A stretch of DNA of 64,000 nt from Dryomyza anilis (lineage: Eukaryota; Arthropoda; Insecta; Diptera; Dryomyzidae). Both the position numbers and the translations under genes were made by a program. Positions 59,225 to 64,000 of the stretch are shown here, in pieces. Numbering within the stretch: the first letter of the stretch is position 1; every line of letters begins with the position of its first letter. The notes under the pieces were generated by a model. The model was not told the origin of the DNA. It made no database searches and was given only the letters and a program-made list of their open reading frames with translations. The DNA lies in contig OX638130.1 in assembly GCA_951804985.1 (NCBI GenBank), positions 100,003,700-100,067,699 on the forward strand. The letters run 5' to 3'.

Positions 59225-60859
59225 ACAAATTAACCAACGCTCAGGGGATGCCCCCTATTCATGCAATGCACAGTGTTGATCGTAAGAAGGGATGATAGGT
59301 TAAATGGAGGGGGGAAAGATGGAGTAGTGTCGGTGAATGTTTGTTTTGAACTTGCCAATATCAAAAATGTCGGGAAAAACGGACGCAGGGAGATTGTTCC
59401 ACAAACGTGTCGTGCGACTGAAGAACGAATTATCTCTATAATGCGTGGTTCTGTTGAGAGTCGAGTGGACTACGAAGGGATGGGCTTGATTTGATGCCCG
59501 AGTAGAACGAGAAAACACACGACCTGGTGGAATCAGGCCATGTATTTCACTCGAACACTTTCCGTTGTAATACCTATAAAACAGGCTTACACACCCAACG
59601 GTCCTTCGGTGCTCAAGAGAACCAATAGACGATGAGATATTTTCATCCCCTATCAAATATATCGCACGTTGTTGAATTCGGTCCAGGAACTCCAAGGAGG
59701 ATTTTGAAGCTCCTGCCCAAATGTGCGAATTGAATTCCATTTTAGGCCGAATATAGGTGGTGTAGACAGTACGCAGGTCAGCAGGAGTGAAGTATGTTTT
59801 ACACCGTTTTAAAAAACCGAGGCACTTGGCAGCTTCTTTCGACACATTAAATATGTGATCATTCCAACGGAGATCACATTGAATTGATATGCCCAGAACG
59901 TCAAGAGCAGCTGACTGCGCAATATCCACAGCACCCATATTGAGGGGAGGGAGGAGTGAATCCATTCTTTTGTGAGATAACAGACAACATTGGGTCTTGC
60001 TTGCATTAAAATCTACTCTGTTTGCAATACCCCACTCGGAGATTGATTTAAGGTCATTATTGAGCGTGTCATTCATAGTGCGTCTTTTACTCTCAATCTC
60101 CAAAGAGTTTGGGCGCTTGTTGAACGAGTATGAATGACAAATGTTACTGTCATCTGCAAAGGAATGAATTGGGTTCTGGGTCAATGACAGAAGGTCATTG
60201 ATAAATACCAGAAATAGGGACGGGGATAGGACGGAACCCTGCGGAACTCCAGAATTGATGGAATGTTGTTCTGAAAAAACACCATCCATCGCAACTCGTA
60301 TAGAACGACCCTGAAGAAAACTCGATATCCATCGAGTAAAAGATTCACCGACACCAAATGCAATTAGTTTTGAAACGAGGGCTTTATGCCACACTCGATC
60401 AAAAGCCTTGGAAATATCGAGAGCAACAGCCTTACTCTCCCCGAAAAGGTGAATACATTTATTCCACTTTTCGGAGAGGACCGCCATCAAGTCCCCTGTG
60501 GATCTGGCCCTACGGAAACCATATTGGCGGTCACTGAGCAATTCGTTGTGCTCAAGATAGTTCACAAGGTGGAAGTTAATTACGCTCTCCATTACTTTGG
60601 AGAGTGCTGAGCATATTGCAATGGGTCGGTAATTGGCAGGGTTCGTAGCCTCGCCCTTTTTCGGTACTGGCTGAACATTGGCAACCTTCCAACAAGATGG
60701 AAAAACTCCTGTAGTGTAGGAGATGTTGAAAAGGTTACGCAACGGACAAGCCAGCGTTGACGCGCACTTCTTCAACACATGGGCAGATATGCCATCTGGC
60801 CCAGAGGCTTTGTTAATGTTGAGGTTTGCTAAAACCTTTTTAACTGCCCGAGTTCTTTG
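59225..60859 (-). mobile_element. 5'-truncated LINE (non-LTR retrotransposon)
   Basis: Minus strand. The 3' poly(A) reads as T(14) at 59211-59224; a 75-base 3' UTR precedes the end. The body begins abruptly at about 60859 next to MITE sequence, i.e. typical 5' truncation: the endonuclease and ORF1 are missing. Inserted in a SINE that sits in a MITE. Confidence 0.88.
59300..60859 (-). CDS. LINE reverse transcriptase and C-terminal domain, N-terminally truncated (about 519 codons)
   Basis: The protein copies element RNA into DNA at the target site. The frame is open from the truncation point at about 60859 (no start of its own; RTRAVKKVLANLNINKASGP is the conserved RT lead-in) to the stop at 59302-59300. 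Counting from codon 60778, NYRPIAICSALSK is at 49-61, motif A ALDISKAFDRVW at 119-130 (catalytic Asp 121), GVPQGSVLSP at 177-186, and the FADD box at 207-210 in place of the usual YADD. The C terminus carries [18 protein letters not shown] and RTTRLWNNLP, typical of insect non-LTR elements of the jockey/I group. Catalytic residues are intact, yet without endonuclease and promoter it is not an autonomous element. Clade is uncertain. Confidence 0.9.
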   Translation of the reverse strand, partial: QRTRAVKKVLANLNINKASGPDGISAHVLKKCASTLACPLRNLFNISYTTGVFPSCWKVANVQPVPKKGEATNPANYRPIAICSALSKVMESVINFHLVNYLEHNELLSDRQYGFRRARSTGDLMAVLSEKWNKCIHLFGESKAVALDISKAFDRVWHKALVSKLIAFGVGESFTRWISSFLQGRSIRVAMDGVFSEQHSINSGVPQGSVLSPSLFLVFINDLLSLTQNPIHSFADDSNICHSYSFNKRPNSLEIESKRRTMNDTLNNDLKSISEWGIANRVDFNASKTQCCLLSHKRMDSLLPPLNMGAVDIAQSAALDVLGISIQCDLRWNDHIFNVSKEAAKCLGFLKRCKTYFTPADLRTVYTTYIRPKMEFNSHIWAGASKSSLEFLDRIQQRAIYLIGDENISSSIGSLEHRRTVGCVSLFYRYYNGKCSSEIHGLIPPGRVFSRSTRASNQAHPFVVHSTLNRTTHYRDNSFFSRTTRLWNNLPASVFPDIFDIGKFKTNIHRHYSIFPPSI

Positions 60860-60947
60860 TATACTATTAAATCAATAATTGTCCTATTGACCAATTTTAA
60901 TGGGATTTGAGGTAATTTTTTTCTGGGTGTACTATTGAAACCATAAC

Positions 60948-61292
60948 GAGTGGCGTCGGTGGCTCGTCTGGTTAGTGCGTTGGACTACGAGTCAAAAAAT
61001 TCATTTGTGCATTGTATTACGAGCCGAAAGGGCTCGGGTTCAATCCCTGTGGCTGTCAACATATTTTTCATAGAAAACATTTTTCTATGCGACGCTACCT
61101 CTCGGCAATCAATGGCAAACATACCAGAGTAAACATTGCCATGAAAAGTTCTCACCCCGCCGTTCGGATTCGGCCTTAAACTGTATGTCCCACCACTTTG
61201 AGTACAAATATAACACGCACAGCTCAAATTGTGAGAGAGCTCGGCCTAAGTTCTCCACACGACTGTAGCGCCAAACTTTTATTATTATTATT
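60948..61292 (+). mobile_element. Full-length tRNA-derived SINE, 345 bp, with 15-bp target duplication
   Basis: tattgaaaccataac (60933-60947) and tattgaatccataac (61293-61307) flank it. The A box is tggctcgtctggttag (60960-60975) and the B box ggttcaatccc (61037-61047). The body matches 56561-56868 and the 3' end is actgtagcgccaaac plus a TTATT tail. It carries an internal partial duplication between the boxes (gcgttggactacgag / gcattgtattacgag). The best reference copy in the window. Confidence 0.92.
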
Positions 61293-61346
61293 TATTGAAT
61301 CCATAACTGTCCTATTGACCAATTTTAATAGAATTTTTTTCAAGTG
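61293..61346. mobile_element. Right end of another CACTCAGAAAA MITE
   Basis: actgtcctattgaccaattt then taatagaatttttttcaagtg followed by TA. The SINE at 60948 inserted in this second MITE piece, whose left part is only ctattgaaaccataac after 60931. The two MITEs thus abut, suggesting a local duplication of the MITE-SINE unit. Confidence 0.6.
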
Positions 61347-61349
61347 TAT

Positions 61350-62620
61350 TAACTGAATTTTGCATAATCCTTCAGTTATAATATATAACATCATTATATA
61401 TATTTTTAATTTTAGTTTAAAGATTTAATTAAGTTGTATCATAAGTCAAAAAATAAAAATGAAAAACTCTTTTCCAATAACACTACTCAACAAAACTACT
61501 CAACAACAAAAAAATCATATTCACATCCAATACACGAAAATTCTTGGGTGCAAATTATGACTATATATTCTGTTTTTTTTTTATTACATAAATTGTTTTA
61601 AGAAAATTGCGATCGACATTTTTTTCCCTACTTAGCCACTTTTAAAATAAAAAAATTCAGTCCCCCACACAACAAGTTTTTCAAAAACTGTAAATGATTT
61701 TTTTTTACAATTCTAAATTCTAATTTTAAAATATCATATCATGCTAATATTTCAATAAGTTTTTAAGATATTTGAATCTAAACTCATAAATTTTGAATTT
61801 TTTAGCCCTATTTTTGCATGATTTTTTTAACCTTTCGAATCTAATGATAAATATAAAAAAGATATATGGTCATGCAGAGCATAGTTCAGACTAACAATCA
61901 AAATTACTAATTTTTATTATCGGTACTAGTTTTTAAAATATGCGCTATCAATACAGAACGCGTCATGTTTAAAACGCTTGTATATGTCACATATAAGTTA
62001 CTGAAAAAAAGCAGTTTTTCTCAAAAAATCAACCTAATAGGAAAAAAACTGAAAATGCAATAAGAATAAGCATATTTTAAATATGAAGTCATGATATTTT
62101 CAGATTACATGCATTATTATTTTTTATTTAAAAATTTAATATAGAAAATAGTACCAAAATTAAGTTAATTTTTAAAAAAGTAGAATTTTTAGAAAAAAGT
62201 TAGTGATTTTTCAGTTTTGATTATACTCTGAATAATCATAAATCATTTTCTTGTTTATCATTAAATTTGAATAGTTAAAAAAATATTAAAAATTTGTCTA
62301 AAAAAAATTTCGGAGTTCATAACCAAATATTTTCAAAACCTACATGAACTTACATTAGTATATTAAAATAAGACTTGACAATTAAAAGAAAACTTGCTTT
62401 GAAGGAATTTTGGAAAACTATTTTTCAACAGCACTATATTATTTTATTCTGAAATGGGATTTATAATTCGAATATCTTATTTCTTAGAAAAGTTTCGTAA
62501 TACCAAAAAAAAAACTTAGTATGCAGCCTAAATAACCAACAAATTATATAGAATTGACGAATAGACCGATTTTATTGTTCAGACAGCTTAGATATATAAG
62601 TAATCTAAATCTAAAGTTTC
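61350..62620. other. Non-coding AT-rich DNA
   Basis: No frame or element recognised. It shares short stretches (ttttcttttaat.. catttttaaaatatttaaatct) with 56935-57200, probably an old duplication: 'caaaaactgtaaatg..' occurs in both, as do 'ttttttgcatgattttt'-like words. Confidence 0.4.
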
Positions 62621-62624
62621 ATTG

Positions 62625-62822
62625 CTCTAGTTCTTCTACTTTTTCTGTAATCGTGATTTCAACAGACAGACAGACGGACAGACGGATATCGCTAAATCGA
62701 CTCAGGAGATCATGCTGATCAAGAATATATATACTTTTCCATACCGGAGATGCTTCCTTCTGGGTGTTACAAACGGCGTACCAATCTGAATATACCCTTT
62801 CACTCTTAGTGTAGGGTATAAA
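62625..62822 (-). repeat. End piece of the ATACCCTACACC element
   Basis: On the minus strand it starts ataccctacactaagagtga then aagggtatattc and continues ccggtatggaaaagtatata then tattcttgatcagc and gtccgtctgtccg, as at 48553-48720. Truncated afterwards. Confidence 0.75.
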
Positions 62823-62866
62823 AAAAGAAAACCAAATTGAAACAAAATTTCTATTGAAAATTATAC

Positions 62867-63182
62867 ATGGTATCAACTATAATTGGGGCAGGAGAAAATG
62901 CGATAATTAAAGAAATTCATTGGACCTATGACATGAGAATATTAAAAGAATATATCAAGCTATCGAAGAAAAGCCTGAGAAATTTAACGGACACAGGACA
63001 CTGTCGGCTACCTAAACTGACTAGGATGGATATACAAACGGGCAGTACATGAAGATTCTGTATGGAAGACAAAGAAGATCCACAACATATTTTAGAAATA
63101 TGTCCTAAGCTTATTAGAAGAATGAACCCTAACCATAAAATCAGAATCTTAACTAAGATAGTCTTGACGGATATCCTATAGA
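62867..63182 (+). pseudogene. Remnant of a LINE C-terminal region with CxxC...H...C zinc knuckle
   Basis: The plus-strand frame IIKEIHWTYDMRILKEYIKL, LTDTGHCRLPKLTRMDIQTG, then TGA at 63050, then RFCMEDKEDPQHILEICPKL and a tail up to a stop at about 63180. The GHC..L.R / C.FC.E.E..HIL..CP pattern is typical of the C-terminal end of insect non-LTR elements carrying RNase H-like or zinc-knuckle tails. One in-frame stop sits where such proteins usually have a Cys. 5'-truncated and not related at nucleotide level to the LINE at 59-60.8 kb. Confidence 0.65.
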
Positions 63183-63239
63183 ACAAACTATCAGAACAAC
63201 AAGAACCCCTATAAATAGTTTAGGGAGATACCAGAGCTG

Positions 63240-64000
63240 AGAATGTCATCAATTATGGTATAAAAACACAATATATCTATTCAGGTGGCACACAGTGTGC
63301 CCAAACGCTCTTAAATCGGGTGAAATACAGTATTTTTGGGAACCACTCAACCGATTTAAAAAATTTAAAAAGTGCTATACAGAGAAAACTTGAGAGAACT
63401 TAAGTTTTGAAGTTAGAGTTTGTATCTTTAATGGTTATGGAGATAAAAATCAGTAAAGTTGAAAATTTGTTAATGAAAAATCTTTCAAAAATTGTATAAA
63501 ATCCAAAAGTTATCCGATTTTTAATTTTTTTTGTTAATAAAAAGCTTACATTATGATCTAAAGAAAATGTGCTTACATGATAAAATATCTTGATTAGCTT
63601 TAAAGATATAGACTGGAACATGATTTTTTCCAATTTTTAAAGACTTAACATATTTATACATATTTTGTACATTTTATCATGAAATTAAAATATTTGTAGG
63701 CAGTGCATTAATCCAAAGCAATAATAATAATATACATGATAATATCGGAAGAATATCCGATTTCTACGAATCGACATATACTCGGGAAATAAATACTTCT
63801 TAGGTGAATTTATAATGATTTGAATTCCAATCAACGGGAATCGAACACGATTTCGAATAGTGTGTCTTAAAACATTGTCAACAAATTAAATTTATATTAG
63901 ATGTTAAAAATTTAATTCTTTCTCAACTCTAGTAGACGTTCTCCCAATTAAGAAACACATAATCATGACCAGAACATATTTGTAAATACAATAGTCAGTT
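63240..64000. other. Non-coding DNA to window end
   Basis: AT-rich, with no recognisable frame. The last 60 bases (attaagaaacacataatcat then gaccagaacat) may begin another ATGATC-type element related to 4796-4922, cut by the window border. Confidence 0.4.

Larger units (their letters stand above)
58875..60929. mobile_element. MITE (CACTCAGAAAA family) split by SINE and LINE insertions
   Basis: The left part 58875-59046 (atcaatagt.. aggtcaataggataaattat) and the right part 60860-60929 (tatactattaaatcaataat then tgtcctattgaccaattttaatgggattt, ending ctgggtg) correspond to the two halves of 35784-36003. TA lies outside both ends (58873-58874, 60930-60931). Everything between is a SINE head and a LINE. 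Confidence 0.75.

Overview
The window is nuclear DNA of a higher fly (Brachycera, probably a calyptrate with a large, AT-rich, repeat-laden genome). The only cellular gene I can support is the minus-strand orthologue of scalloped (sd), the single TEAD/TEF transcription factor of flies and DNA-binding partner of Yorkie and Vestigial. The species group is an inference from the protein match, the CAG-rich coding style, the long repeat-filled introns and the mobile elements; no species can be named.

The sd gene occupies about 5.6-40.0 kb. Ten coding exons with GT-AG borders and compatible phases were reconstructed by eye, listed here 5'->3' on the minus strand: 39997-39861 (N-terminal part), 38067-37929 and 13295-13165 (the two halves of the TEA DNA-binding domain, 24.6 kb apart), 9777-9223 (a symmetric 185-codon Gln/His/Ala-rich cassette), 8507-8467, 8406-8214, 7848-7786, 7716-7547, 7461-7227 and 6805-6692 (the Yorkie/Vestigial-binding domain, ending in a TAG stop). 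The usual first coding exon was not found. Without the cassette, the part present encodes 406 residues, which fits the fly protein minus about 35 N-terminal residues.

The most interesting signal lies directly after the sd stop. The same frame stays open for 361 further codons (6691-5609) before a TAA. This suggests a stop-codon readthrough extension, partly Gln/Asn/His-rich and partly non-repetitive, containing a PPPPY motif. A PPLY motif also sits at the end of the cassette exon. PPxY is the classical ligand of WW domains, and Yorkie is a WW-domain protein, so both optional parts of Sd may carry a second Yorkie contact. This is inference.

The rest is introns and upstream DNA filled with repeats. 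They include a 468-bp solo LTR (24926-25393) and a LINE whose reverse transcriptase is intact but 5'-truncated (59225-60859). That LINE sits in a tRNA-derived SINE, which itself sits in a TA-flanked MITE. Also present are two further LINE remnants, at least seven SINE copies or fragments, several inverted-repeat (MITE-like) families and many tandem arrays. The arrays include a 19-bp satellite in two sd introns, a TGTACTC-type array, an AAAGAGTTTGTAGGACT-type array that has itself duplicated with a SINE inside, and a CCGAAATG-type array. From 40 to 64 kb no coding exon was recognised. This may be the 5' intron or upstream regulatory DNA of sd. No rRNA, functional tRNA, CRISPR or prokaryotic feature is present.
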